From Heterobasidion occidentale (Eukaryota > Basidiomycota > Agaricomycetes > Russulales > Bondarzewiaceae), in assembly GCA_039111635.1 (NCBI GenBank), contig JBCAQO010000008.1, forward strand, positions 2,170,001 through 2,234,000: a DNA stretch of 64,000 bases. Reading direction: 5' to 3'. Below are positions 1 to 12,516 of this stretch, piece by piece (within the stretch, counting starts at the first letter, position 1; every line of letters begins with the position of its first letter). The position numbers were made by a program, and so were the translations under genes. Under the pieces are notes generated by a model. That model ran no database searches. It saw only the letters and a program-made list of their open reading frames with translations, and was not told the DNA's origin.

Positions 1-5
1 TGTAG

Positions 6-788
6 CTGACAGGCGCGCTCTCACACGTCCTGCCCATCATGATAGCCGTCATGGTTTCGAAATGGGTCGCAGATGCCTTCGGAAAAGAGGGCATATATTC
101 TATCTGGATCGCTATGCGGCGGTACCCGTGGCTCGCACCCGTCGAGTACCATGACAAGGGAGAGGTAGCTGGGCAGCTGATGGTCCCAGTCAAAAACTTG
201 GTCGTTGTGCAGAGTGGGGAGGTCTCTCTTGGCGAGCTGAGTGCGTTCTCCGATACTTGTGATTGGAACGACGCTCAAATTTCATTCATAGACCAACTAG
301 TCAAAACATGGGATTATCAAGGCTTCCCCACTGTGGGGAATAAGAAGCTGCTTGGGTTCGTGGCAAGGGAAAAGCTGAAAGCATATATCGGTCCGTTTAT
401 CCTGACGGCATCCATGAACGCCCTCTCATGCATCTTATGAAGAACCATTAGTTGCGGGAGGCGCAGAATTGGACCGCAAGTGCAGTTTCTCTCAACGGAA
501 TTCTTCTGCAGGCATGCTCGACCTGTCTGCGCTCCTTGAGGATGTCTTGCAGCTGCGGAAAGACCTCCCTCTCGAGCTCGTTGTGAGCATGTTCCGCAAA
601 TTGGTGTGTGATGCTACCCTCCGCCGATAGCCCTCTCTGATTACTTGCCTGCCTGTGTAGAATTGCGGCACATCATGTTCACACAAGCCGGCGAGCTGAC
701 TGGTATGATCGCGAAAACGGATATTGTGGCCCTGTCGACTGCTCATTTCCCTCACACCGCGGCATTAGCTGAACACCCAGTCGGCTAA
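6..788 (+). CDS. ClC-family chloride channel, C-terminal part (5' end outside window)
   Basis: The window opens at the end of an intron (TGTAG before position 6). The exon that follows reads LTGALSHVLPIMIAVMVSK, the last membrane segment of a ClC chloride channel/exchanger, then VADAFGKEGIY and a pair of cytosolic CBS domains. Three exons can be placed: 6-390, 443-603 and 661-788. The 391-442 intron keeps phase and joins KAYI to EPLVAGGAEL. The last exon encodes HIMFTQAGELTGMI, the second CBS domain, and ends EHPVG-stop. The 604/660 intron leaves exon 3 one base out of frame; a single missing T in AATTG at 661-665 would restore the usual KLNLRH. The protein would act in Golgi, vacuolar or plasma-membrane anion transport. 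Family is clear; exact subcellular role is inferred. Confidence 0.85.
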
Positions 789-1028
789 ATATCAATGTCG
801 ATACCATGATGAGTCTTTTAGATCCCGACAGTGTACTTTTTGCAATCTACTCGTTTGATAGTGTCCTGTGATATACATATTCCGCTATTGCATACTCCTG
901 GCGAAGAATTACGTTTTATATACATATTATAATCTGCCTTGCTTAGCAGTAAAGGAGCTCGCTGTCCTTTGATGAACAAGGGATCAGGATGACTGATGCT
1001 CGAGGGAATAAATTGTGCTTACCGTCAC
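789..1028. other. Intergenic, convergent 3' ends
   Basis: This AT-richer gap separates two genes that converge on it, the ClC channel from the left and the NLR from the right. It contains TATA-like and ATATAC stretches (around 869-930) but no coding signal I can support. It should hold the 3' untranslated regions of both genes. Confidence 0.5.
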
Positions 1029-4000
1029 CTAAGCACTTGGAATTGGTTGCTTCGAGATCGCCGGAGTCTCTACTCTGCATTGCTCCCAGGCCGTACCATG
1101 CACAAACCGCGAAAAGTTTATCGTAGTCTCCACCGCCCCTAAAATACCCACTGTCCGAGGGGACCATAAACCGACCCTACGTGTGGCAGGCACCCAGAAC
1201 AACATCTCAGATCGAGGACCTTGCACCCAACCGTTCTCTACCACCGAGTCATCTGTATAAAACCCTTCACAGTCCAAAGCACATAGCTCCATTCCTCGCA
1301 CGTGGCGCGTAAAGCTATGTGGCCATGACAGTTGATCATGAGTATCTATGCTCCAAATCGCGGCTGTGTTATCTGCAGAGCCCGATGCTAAACGTCGCCC
1401 GTCATGCGACAACGCGATAGACAAGACTCGGTCTGTATGTCCACGTATTGGAACAGACAAAGGAGCACCCGATTCAAGGTCCCAAATTCTGATGCTTGCA
1501 TCCTGTGAGCCGGAAAAAAGTTTGGTGCCATCGACAGATATTGCGAGAGCGAGGACAGGGCCATGATGCCCTGTAAGCGTGTTTATGGGTTCATCTGCCT
1601 CTACATCCCATATTCGGATAGCCATGTCATGCGAGCCAGAGACAAGACGACGTCCATCGCCATTGGGGCAGAAAAGCACTGAGTGAACAGGACCTTCAGG
1701 AACTTCAAGCAGTCTGGGTTGCTCGTGAGCGCTGTGCACGCTCCAGATGCGGATCTTGCTGTCCGCCGAGCCCGATGCGATGTGCTCTCCATCTGGAGAG
1801 AATGCGACAGAATAAACCCAACCCCCATGTCCTTGGAAGGTTTGACACAAAGATTCGTCCGGCGGCGAACGAGTGTTCCAAATTCTGACGGTCTCGTCAT
1901 CGGAGCCAGACGCTATGTATTGACCATCGGATGAGAATGCAATGCAGCGAACATGGTCTTCGTGTTCCATAGGAAAATCGAACATAGATTCTCCCGTATG
2001 CGCGTTCAACATGCTAATAGCGCAATCATCAGAGCCAGTGGCGATGCGTTCGCCGAATGGGGAGAAGGAAAGAACGCTGTTGGACCCTCCTGGCCAAGAG
2101 AGCAATGGATCAAGGTCCAGCTCCGTTGCACTGTCCCGAATACGGATCGAGTTGCCGTCTCCGGCAGATGCAATATACTTCCCGTCAGGAAAACTGAGTG
2201 ACACAGAACGAACCCAGTCGTCGTGTTTGAATGATACCTTAGGCTGCGTACTCGGGAGTGCCGTGTCCCACCCGTAAAGTCCCGTCATCAGAACCTGAGA
2301 TGACTTGGGAAGGGTCTGTCGTTGAGAACAAGACACAAGTGATAGGTCCTTGATGACCTTTTAAGGGTCCGCACACGAACGTCGAAGTATCCATGTCCAG
2401 AACCCTGATAGTCTTGTCAGTATTGCCGCAGGCCAGCTGTTTCCCGTCCGGCGAGAACGCGACGGCAGATCCATGTAAATCCCATGCAGTGGACAATGTT
2501 ATGGTACGGAATAAGACGGGAGTATCCTCGACGTCCCAGATGATGATGCTGTTGTCTTCCGCAGTCGTCGCGACATATTTGCCGTCTGAGGAGAAGACAA
2601 CAGAACGCACTATGGCATGGTGCTTCTCTAACGGTTCAAAGATGTTTGTACCAGTCTTGACATCCCATAGACGGACTGTGCGGTCGTCCGAGCCTGATAC
2701 TATACGGCTACCACCTGGAGAGAAGGCCAGTGTTCGTACGGGACCTGTATGGCCCTGAAGAGGGCCACATAAGCACTCGCCCGTATACGCATCCCATATA
2801 CGTATCGTCTGGTCTTCTGACCCAGAGGCGAGTTTACTCGTGTCCAAGGAGAAGGCGAGGGCGTGGATTTCTTCTGTGTGGCCTTTCAGAGTCCAGTTGC
2901 ACCGTCCGCTTTCCACCGCCCAAATCCGAACCAATTTGTCGGTTTCTCCAGTGGCGGCAAGAGCCCCATCAGAAGATAAGACAGCAGTGGAGACACCGCG
3001 TTTTTCCTCTTTCAACAACGACGTTTTGAAGATAGTTTCACCATCCATCTGCCAGGTCCAGATGGTGTCTCCATCAGTGCCAACGATCGACCCACTGTCT
3101 TTGAGGGATTGAATAGAATAAAATGTCCCCGGGATATCAACGGAGCGCCGTGGAGCATCGAGGTTCCATATCCTGATAGAGGTGTCATCGGAAGCAGAGA
3201 CGGCAATCGTCTTCGACATTGCGACGCAATTAACGGTGCCCGTATGCCCAAGCAATGGTTCGCAGGCCCCTTGGCATGTCTCTATATCCCAGAGCCGAAT
3301 AGTACAATCCATTGAGCCTGAGAGAATACGGTTGCTCTCGCTATCGAACGCGACTGAGACGACGTAGCCTGTGTGAGCATTCATAGGCTGCCCGAGTGGA
3401 TTCCCAGTCAGTGGATCCCGCATCCTGACTGAATAGTCATCAGATCCAGACGCCACCAGCCTACCATCTGGTGACCATGCGACAGCACGAACATAGTCCG
3501 TATGACCAGTGAAAGGTTCGAGGATGATACGGCCAGTTTCAGTGCTCCACATCCGGATGGACCTATCATCTGAAGCAGTAGCTATCTTCTTCCCGTCAGG
3601 AGAGAACGCAACGGATCGCACATAGTCAGTGTGGCCTTCCAAGATCTTGTAAGTAGTATCTGCGGCTTCCAATGTCCAGAGGCGGACATTAGAGTCGGTG
3701 GACCCTGAAGCTACCCTTGAACCGTCAGACGAGATGGCAACGGAGAGCAAAGCATCTGAACGTTCTTCCATTGGGCCGTACAAAAGGATGCCGGAATCGA
3801 CCTCCCATACTCGAACAGAGCCGTCCCTGCAGCCAGAGACGAGACGCTTTCCACTTGAGGAGATGTCTATTGAGACAATCGAGTCAGAGTCGTCGCCCAT
3901 AGTCCGAATACAATCCCCTGTCGTAGAATCCCAGACACGCACAGAACCGTCGGCCTGTCCCGAATAAATCCGTTTGCTGTCCGCGGAGATTGCAACTGCC

Positions 4001-7000
4001 AGGACTGCATTTTGATCATGCGGCCACCAGGCAAGACGTAGGGCCGGCGAATGATCCGACTGATGACCTTTGACATCGAGCAGCCCTTGAACTGAGGTCG
4101 TATTGTTTCGAACTCGCGAATCACTGGGTGCGAAAGCCAATGCTGACAGGTAGATATGAGGAGCACTTTCTCGAATTGGATCTCGAGATATTAAACGAAT
4201 CGACTAGCGTCCTTTGCGAAGGATGCAACTCCTTGTCAGATGTCTGGTTCGAAGTATGAGAATTCGTTTTGAACAGTTGATAAGAAAATGAAAGACTGAC
4301 CTCCAGCCATTCAGCTGTAAACAGAAGGGCCCGTGCAGCAGACTCTACTGCGTTCACTAGGCTAAGAACTTCTAGCCAGAACAGAAATCGAGTTCGTAAA
4401 AATATTCTGAGAAGATTCACGAGTTCAACATCTCGTCTCTCAGACACGTCGTGAAGGTCGCGGAGGTGATCAGCCCAGTATCTGCAAGCGTACGATAGGC
4501 TGGAAGGGATGTGTTTTGAGACAAGGTCTTCGATGTTTGGTACATCCTTGTTGGCCAAGTGCGATGATTCCAAACCGCATATATTAAACCTCAGTCCATT
4601 TCTCTCATGAAGCATCAGCTTGAGACAAGCGATGGTGACGTTCGTGTTGGCACGTATGCGATCGATGAAGAAGTGCTGTTTGGTGCACCGTTTACGATCC
4701 ATCAAGTATTCTGCGAAAGAATGATGTCGGAGAGAGATGCGTTTATGCTCGTCGATGGAGATCGGAGCTTAGTTTTGAGAATACTGCGCTGGAGGACAAT
4801 GAGTAATATCCGTCCTCGAAGAGCTCTTGAAAATTTTCGAGAGTCAGAGGCGCTTTCTCCAAGCAAGAGCACCTATCGTTCCATGGAAGCCATCTGTAGG
4901 TTGGTCGCTGTTGGGAAACGATCTCGACAAGACTTGTTGGTAGAGCATGTCGACGCTGTCATATCTGTGCCGAAGACCCGCAGACACCACGGACGACAAT
5001 TGTTTGTCATAGTCATCGGAGTTTGATTGAATGGAATCCATGCAGCCTGAGCCCAAGTGAAGAGTCCAGCGGAGTGCGCCTCAATTTTGCGAATTTGGTC
5101 AGAACGCGGCCAAGTTGACGGCAGCTGATTCACTCTCCGGATTTCCCTGAACCTGTGCTCCAGGTAGCGACGGAGGTCACTGTTGGTTGCATCGTCGACA
5201 TTTACTCCCGTCGGCAGCTCGAGCCGTTTGATACTTTGATCCTTGAATGCTCGCGCGACCTCTTCATCGCCTCGGCTGGTCACGATCAGTTTGACCTTAG
5301 GTGTCAATTCAGACCAGCGTCCGAGGGTATCCAGGAAAGCAGTCCAGTCATCAGGGTAGGTGTGACGGTCACAGTGGTCAATACCGTCCAAAAGAATGAC
5401 TGGGTGTTTTGTTAATTGGTCGATGCTTTTCGTCAGTGGGTCGACTATCAGCCCGTCGAAGCTAGGAAGAACTTCGCTGGTATCGACTTTGGGCCCAGTC
5501 TCGTTGACCAGGTTGAAATGAATTGCAGTCTTCAGCACTGGATTGAATGAGACGAGGTCGAAGGCTATAGAGCGCCAGATGTAGTGGGGGAAGCCATTAG
5601 CAGAGTTCACGACGAAGGAGCCTCCACACCGCTGCTGCTGATCAAGTTCGGCAATGATGTTTCCCGCGATTGCTGTCTTTCCTGATCCTGGACCGCCAGT
5701 GAGCCAAAGGACGTTCGGCGCCTCAGTATCATTCAGCCACTCTGACACGTCTTCCAGGATCCCTGTTCGGGTCCCTTCTAAGAAGAAAACTTTGGCAAAT
5801 TCGGCTCTAGCATCGTGGGGGTATAGTGCGCTGGAAAGTCGATCGTCTTCATCGACTGGAATAGGATAGTGAGTCGGTACACAACGTTATGGGTGAATTC
5901 AAAACCTGCGCACTCGTCAAGCTCATCGCTGGAACGTCGTCGTTCATCTCGTATTGTGTCCTTCGATATGGTTCATCGAAGTACGATGTACCCTTGCCTT
6001 CGGTGAAATTCCGTTTGAGTTTTCTGAGTAAGCGTTTAAAATCCTTGAACAGATCTTGACGGGATTCAATCGCTCTCTCGTTATCTGCAGAATATGAAAC
6101 CGTAAAAAAACGGTTCGTTGGAATCTGCATCGGGAAGTAAGTTCAGAGCGTTACCCTTGGCTATATCTTCGGCGAATATAGCAGCAGACGTGATGATGCG
6201 TATTATCTTGTCTATCGTCTCGTATTCCGGTTGTAGAACAGGATAAAATTTTGGGTTTGCAATGTACGATAGTAGATCGCAGACCAATTCACCGAGAGCT
6301 TGTATGTCCTCGTCAGCATTTTTCGCCTTTGATAAAGCCTGTATGCAGAGGGAAATAAGAACACGTGAGACTTGAGCTAGTTGCTACGAGCACCTCATAG
6401 GCACTGTTTAACGCGGTTGTTGTTGTATCCACGTCTTGAAAGACCTGTGATCGAGTCTCAGACATGGACAGAGTGAGGAACCTGAGATATATGACCCTAC
6501 CCAACTCTCTTTCCCAACTGCCGGGATCAGTTCTTCGAGGAGGATTTGGGATGACCGCTTGAAATACGAGGATGATGAAAGCGGCTCTGGAAAACGATGC
6601 AATGCGCCGTCTGTAGCTGCATCTGACAGCAAGTCGTCGGAGGCACCGCTTTGAGCTTGCTCTTCTGTCTACGTCCAGTCATGATTGGTGAAGAGATGGA
6701 AGACGACGACTCACTATACCTTCAAGACCCGATTCGAAGTCAAGCCAAGCTTGACACGATACCTTGAACCTTGCTCGTGGTACTCTGAGTAATGGTTATC
6801 GACAAGCATGATACTGAATCATGGCCGAAACATACTGTGTGTGTCCCCGGGTTCAAGCGCGCATGCTCGAGAAATTGCATCACCCAGGACGATGACAGAC
6901 TGCAGCTTTTTCCTCCGACGGGCGACTGGAAATATTCGGGATTGATACGGCTGGACTGTGACAGATGATGCTGAGTTGATGGAGCTGCGAACAAGGTGGT

Positions 7001-7291
7001 AAATACAAGGCAACATCTTTAATGTTTGTTACTCACACACTTGGATGCACTTTCCACTGCACTTCCCAGCTAAGCATGGATGCTTGAGAAATGCATGTAC
7101 GAGTTAGACCATCCACGGTCAAATCCAGCTTTCTGGAAACCCGTGAGGATCCTAATCCATCTGTCGTGATAGAAACAGCTGAAGGGGTCGTGTGAGAAGG
7201 TGGCAGAAGAAAAGGGCTCGGTACTAGTAATGAGATGAGACAAACTTGTGAGAAGGAGCTCGTAACGGGCTTTCTCTGGAGAGTTGGACAT
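1029..7291 (-). CDS. C2-NACHT-WD40 NLR-like (STAND) protein, frame-broken
   Basis: Start ATG at 7291. Exons 7246-7291, 7037-7160 and one beginning at 6984 splice in phase and encode a C2-like domain (KLDLTVDGLTR, then VTVQPYQSRIF). A helical linker follows (6700-5900). The NACHT NTPase starts near 5830: Walker A GGPGSGKTAI, Walker B VILLDGIDHCD, sensor LIVTSR. A helical region follows, including FNICGLESSHLANKDVP, with an intron after AEWLE near 4298. Then come 21 WD40 repeats to the stop at 1029. Such fungal STAND proteins act as ligand-gated switches in non-self recognition or heterokaryon incompatibility; ligand and output are unknown here. The frame steps by one or two bases near 5050, 4864, 4774, 4188 and 2270, each inside conserved text. 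Either the gene is decaying or the assembly carries indels. No premature stops occur within the correct frame segments. Confidence 0.8.
1325..4030 (-). repeat. Array of 21 WD40 repeats within the NLR gene
   Basis: Reading the two frames on either side of the break near 2270 as one protein gives 14 plus 7 repeats of about 43 residues. The canonical pattern is GHxxxVxSVAFSPDGxxIASGS then RIWD. Examples are GHTDYVRSVAFSPDGKKIA and GHTGPVRTLAFSPGGSRIV. Repeats 7 and 8 are the most degenerate. Twenty-one repeats equal three seven-bladed propellers, which fits large fungal NLR sensors. Count made by eye, so one repeat either way is possible. Confidence 0.75.
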
Positions 7292-7718
7292 GGTGGATGA
7301 GAATGGTCCCGGTCAGCGGTGCGTTCAACGTTCAACGTGGGGAACGACAGTCAAGATGTAACAGTCCCCCAGGCATTCTACCAATATATGGTATCTTGGA
7401 GCAAAGGAGACGGTCGAAGGCATCTGAGCTGGCAGTACTTTGATGCCGAACTAATTGAGCGGCGCTTCCGCAAGATCGATCACTGACCGATTCATTCCGA
7501 ATCTGAAACTAGACGGATGATCCACGAGGCAATTCCACAGCGACAAACAGACCCGAAAAATGTAGGAAACGCAGAAGAAAAATAAAAACAATAAAAGCAA
7601 TAAAAGCAAGCGCAAGTGCACCACCACACCATTACCACAAGGCCTTACCGATGAAGGTCTCACTGCCTAGAACACTCGAACGCTCAGGACGGCAGGTCTC
7701 CAAACTCCCACCCGCTAG
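7292..7718. other. Intergenic between two minus-strand genes
   Basis: This stretch should hold the NLR promoter and the 3' UTR of the next gene. An A-rich run with repeated ACAATAAAAGC-like units lies at about 7577-7612. On the coding strand of both neighbours this is a T-rich tract. No gene seen. Confidence 0.45.
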
Positions 7719-9108
7719 CTATGCCTTGCTCGCGCCCTTTCCCGACCCAAACTGCTCTGCCATCTTCGCGCGCTCAAGCTCCCGCTTATGTTTCGCGAGC
7801 ACCGCAAGCCGCTCCGCCTCCGCGTCCAGCTTCGCCTGCTTCTGCGCCTCCCGCTTCGCCGCGTTCTGCCTCTGCTTTTTCGTCATCGACTCGGGCGCTA
7901 TCGAGCTGCGGCCCGGCTGTGCCTGCGATCCCGAGCCTGAATTGAGTTCTAGAGAGATTGGAGTAGGTGAGTAAGTGAGAGGGGGAACTATGAAGGGGGC
8001 GCTCACTTGAGCGACCTTTGCTGCGCACGACGCCCCATCCGCCATCGTCCTCCCCTGACACGTCGTTCTCAACCTGCACGCCCTCATAATCGTCCAACGA
8101 GAAGCCTGTCGCCGGCGTCTCGCCCGGCGGGGACTTCACAGGCACGGGGGTCGCCGACCTGTACACACGAAGGACGGTGTAAGCGAAACAGTCAAGCACG
8201 CGCGAGTCACACATGAAGGATGATGCGAGAGCAACACTCAACTCGTCAATGGCAGACCTCAGAAATTCATCCTCTGTCGTGCGGTCTGTCACAGGTGACG
8301 AGTTCCCAGTGACCGAGGTGGTGACGCCCGCATCGCTAGTCCCGACGTCGCCCGTTGCGGGCTTGTCCCCACCAGCGCCCGTCGACGCCGTCGAGTCTGC
8401 CGTCACCGGGCGCTCGCTCCTGACCTTCCGCCTCGACTCGACGCGGGTCCACCGCTCCTCCGCCGGTTCAGCAACGGCTGCTACCGCAGGGGGGGAGATG
8501 CGCGGCTGCGGCCGCGCGGCCTTCGACTTAGCCTTGGGCGCGAGCAGAGTGGGAGGGGCGGACGGCGGGACCTCGGACGCCTCCGACTCTGAGTCCGCCC
8601 CGGAGGCCTGTCCCTCAGGTTTCGACTCGTCGTCTGCGTCGCCGGGCCTCGCGGTCGACGCGTCGGCGTCCTTCTTCGACCCCTTCTTGCGCTTCTTCGT
8701 CTTTTTGCCTTTCGATGGCGCCGGGGGCGCGGAGACGGGAGTGGGAGGCGCAGACTCGAATGCGCCGGGCACAGAGACGGGGTAGGCGATGGCGGGCGGG
8801 CTAAGCGCGGCCGCTGCGGGCGCTGAGGAAGCGTCGTCGGAGAGCGCGGAAGCCTGCTTCTTCCTTTTGTTGCTACTGCTCTTTTTCTTCGCAACACCTG
8901 TGCTGGAGCCTGCGTCCAGTTCTGCCTTGGTGGCGGATGGAGGCCCAGGCGCAGACGGAGGTGCAGATGCAGGCGCAGGCGCAGGTGCGCTGGCCGCGTG
9001 CGCGGGCTGCTGTGGTGCGGAGCGCGAGCGGTGAACGTAGCTTGCGGCGAGGGTTCCACCGCCGACGACGGCGACGGTGAGGGCGAGGCTGCTCTGCGAA
9101 CTGCCCAT
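7719..9108 (-). CDS. Membrane-anchored, Lys/Ala-rich conserved protein of unknown function
   Basis: Three exons splice in phase: 8243-9108, 8007-8158 and 7719-7949. The start at 9108 gives MGSSQSSLALTVAVVGGGTL, a short N-terminus with one hydrophobic segment (about residues 8-22) and no cleavage site that I trust, so a signal anchor is likely. A long disordered Ala/Pro/Ser region follows, with lysine blocks (KKKSSSNKRKK; KKTKKRKKGSKKD). The middle has EERWTRVESRRK and DDGGWGVVRSK. The C-terminus is a basic predicted helix, MTKKQRQNAAKREAQKQ, followed by more Lys/Ala/Glu-rich helix. I do not recognise a named family; the basic helix resembles those seen in ribosome- or RNA-binding proteins, which is inference. 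No frame breaks. Confidence 0.7.
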
Positions 9109-9941
9109 TGTGTGTGGATAGGGGGATTGGGGTGGAGAGTGGTGTGGGTGCAGGGCGGTCCGACTGACGTGGTAGATGACTATACTTGGCAGACGCGTAC
9201 ACACCCGCAAACAACGCGCTCATCCGATCCCGTGGCGACCACGCTGCCATTCCATCCTCCACCAGCGGAGGCTCGCGACGTGACTTCGGAGTGGTACTGC
9301 GTGCGTCGATGCTCGTGGTGTGGGCGCTAGGCTAATCTTCTGTCTCCTCGTGAGTCGATCTCGGACCCTGATTCTACTTTCACCCTTACCTGACATGCGA
9401 TGCTAGCTTTTCATGGGCTGTCTAGTTTCTCCTCTCTCGGTCTAGCCTATTTTCCATCACTGGGTGATGCATGATGCCTCAAAGTTAAAGTGATCACTAT
9501 TGATACGCTGATTGCAGTAAGGTCACATATCAAGTTTACCATCTGACCTGATTTGCATATGGTGAACACAGGTATATGACAGGGTTCTTTGCGTTCTGCG
9601 ATGACTTATTGCACTGTGCAACTGACTACATGGTCAAAGACGCCACACACAACACTCATACGACATCTCAATCGCAGAACTGGCAGTCTGAACCTGATGA
9701 CGTCACAGAAGGTGCTTATATGCCGCCGCGGCGACTCGCGAGGCACGGTCTTGCAATGCCAGCTGGGGGAGATAGCCGCGGCTTTCTCACATCTTATCAT
9801 CTCGGCGACCACTTTATCGCGCTAAATGCCATCGACTCGATATAAGTCGAAATCGAAAGCAGAACCTCCCACAGGCCTCGTCCAGCCCTCAAAGTCCGCG
9901 CAGTACACGACTACGATCGTCACTTACCACTAATCTGCATC
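9109..9941. promoter_or_regulatory. Divergent promoter region of the Lys-rich protein and the M20 peptidase
   Basis: The two flanking genes start outward from this 833-bp gap. A TATA-like element, GATATAAG (about 9838-9845), sits roughly 100 bp upstream of the peptidase ATG. A GC-rich segment containing CCGCCGCGGCG lies near 9722. Nothing coding is supported. Confidence 0.5.
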
Positions 9942-12516
9942 ATGTCGGCTTCCCCGAAGTCCCTCAAAGGGACGCTCTTACCATCTACGGGCCCGCACGT
10001 CCCTCAGCATCCGAAATCAAACTTCACATCATCCAAATGGACCCGTGTCACGGCCCTGGTCCTCTGTTCACTGCTCCTCCTCCATCCACTCGCGTTCGAC
10101 TGGGGCTCGCGATTCCGGCCAACGACTGCAGTGACCAACACCAAGTCTGCGAGCGCGCAGATATGCCCCCAGGTTGAGCCGCTGTACCCTACGAAGCACG
10201 CAGAGTTATGGACGAGCCTCGGGGAGACGTTCGGAAGCAGCGCGTTCAAGGACAGAGCTATCGACTGGCTGTCTGGCGCCGTTCAGGTCCCGTACGTGCA
10301 TCCCGCCTCACATTTCCGGCTCGTGTCCGTTCTCCAGCACATCTCTGACTCTCGGTCGCAGCACCGAGTCGTACGACAACATGGACCCTGTCGGCGTCGA
10401 CCCGCGCTGGGACGCGTTCGGCCCTTTCCACGCGTACTTGTCACAAAACTTTCCTCTGGTGTGAGTGTGCTGCGGAACATCCATGAGAACGCGTCGATTT
10501 GACACTGGTGTTGTGATCTATGACAGGCATTCGACGCTTCAGATCACTAAAGTGAACACCTACGGTCTGGTGTACACTTGGAATGGCTCCGACGAGTCGC
10601 TAAAGCCGCTGATGCTGACTGCGCATCAAGGTCAGTGCATAGCAATGTCATTCCGCTCGACTGATTGACTCATCGCGGGTGTGATGTGCAGATGTTGTTC
10701 CGGTGGATCCATCAACTGTGAGCGAATGGGAGCATCCGCCGTACTCTGGCTTCTACGATGGTACGCTACGTCCAAGGCTCAATCTCGAATCACAAGTTAA
10801 AACCTCGTGATCCACTAGGTGATATCATCTGGGGTAGAGGAAGCTCCGACGACAAAAGTGCACTGATCAGCATCCTGTATGTTCCAATCCCATGGCCCTC
10901 CGTGCATCATCTGATCCGACATCGAAAAGGTCCACCATCGAGTCGTTCCTAGAAACGCAGTTCCAGCCCACCCGCACGATCCTCCTCGCTTTTGGCTTTG
11001 ACGAGGAGTCTGACGGATTGAACGTAAGCAGCATCCCCTGGCGCGCTCGTTGACTTCGTGTTTTTTGACATTGGATTGCGCTCTACAGGGTGCCGGAAAG
11101 CTCGCTGAATATCTGCTTTCTACATACGGCGAGAACGCATTCGCTGCAGTCGTCGACGAAGGCGGTCAGTTCGCGCTCTGATACTGCGAAGATTATCTCA
11201 TCATCTTATTTAGGAGGATTTGGGGAGCGACACGGGACTATTGTCGCTACAGCCGGCATCGCTGAAAAAGGCTACCTCGATACGATGATCGAGGTTGCTA
11301 CGCCCGGCGGGCACTCCAGCATCCCTCCCGCTCACACCGTAAGAAAAGTTTCCGCCAAGTATCATCCCTTCACTCATCCCCAGCGCCCCTTTCCCCTCTT
11401 CCATGCCCACGCACCACCCAGAGCATAGGCATCCTCTCCGCCCTCATCGTCGAGTTTGAAGCGCACCCATTCGAAGTGCACCTCTCGCGCGACATGCCGA
11501 TCTACGCCAACGTGCAGTGCGTCGGCGCGCACGGGAAAGACATATCTCCTCGTGTGCGCGCGCTCATCGAGGCGTCGGTCACGGACGACCACGCGTTGCG
11601 AGAGCTCGAGGGAATCGTGTTCGACGACCCGGCGTTCGCGGCGAGCGTGTACAAGGCGCTCGCGAGCACGTCGCAGGCGATCGATCTCGTGCAGGGTGGC
11701 GTCAAGACGAACGCGCTGCCGGAGAACGCGTGGGCAGTCGTCAACCACCGCATCTCCACCAGCAGGTAATGGGTCACGTGCGCATCTCTCTCTCCCTCTG
11801 TGCGCACCTCACACCCGTGCCTCCGTTCCGCAGCTCCGTCGGGCAGACCGTGCAGCACGACACCGACATCCTCAAGCCCCTCGCGGAGCGCTTCAACCTG
11901 AGCTACACCGCCTTTGGCACGCACGTCTCGCCGGGGGACAAGGACGCCCCGACGCGCGGCACCCTCGTGCTCCGGGACCCGTGGCACACGGCCCTCGAGC
12001 CCGCGCCCATCACGCCCACAGGCCCCGACGCGGTTCCCTACCGCATCCTGAGCGGCAGCATCAAGGCGACGTACAACGCGCATCGGGGGATCCACGGCGA
12101 CAACATCGTCGTCAGCCCCGGCCACAACCCCGGGAACACAGGTGCGTGCGCGCGTCGGCACCGTCGCTCTCGCCGCCTTCTCCCTCTCCAACGACGTGCA
12201 CTATGAGGGCTCATTTCTTCCACGGCGCATCGTTTTTGGCACGGCGCAGACACCCGGTATTACTGGAAGCTCTCGCCCCACATCATCCGCTACAACCACA
12301 AGAACGCGGGCGACGGCAAGGCGAGTCTGCCGAGCGGCATCCACACCGTGAACGAACGTAAGCCTCCGCTCTCCGCTCACATCTGCCCGACGTTCAACGA
12401 GGCTCACATTCACGTGTTTCCCACCCCTGCCAGATATAAGCGCCGACGATTACGTGGAGATGATTAGGTTTTTCGCAACTCTGATTCTCAACTTCGACGA
12501 GTCCGCGGAGCTGTAA
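9942..12516 (+). CDS. CPS1: M20 family Gly-X carboxypeptidase (carboxypeptidase S type)
   Basis: Zinc metallopeptidase predicted to release C-terminal residues from small peptides in the vacuole. The N-terminus has one membrane segment (VTALVLCSLLLLHPLAF, about residues 36-52), fitting a type II vacuolar protein. Exons include 9942-10291 and 10372-10460, then several short exons to the stop at 12514-12516. The M20 metal-site blocks are present: AHQ-DVVPVDP, IIWGRGSSDDKSAL, AFGFDEESDG, ATPGGHSSIPPAHT and SPGHNPGNT-DTRYYWKLSPHI. Between these lies the dimerisation domain with QAIDLVQGGVKTNALPENAW. Every exon joins in phase and no key residue is missing. A paralogue starts at 61988. Many introns and high GC in the 3' half are notable. 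Family assignment is firm; substrate is inferred. Confidence 0.92.

Noticed and set aside
11502..12206. Long open frames on both strands over the M20 peptidase 3' half
   Set aside because: Shadows of GC-biased third positions; the real frame contains the M20 motifs.
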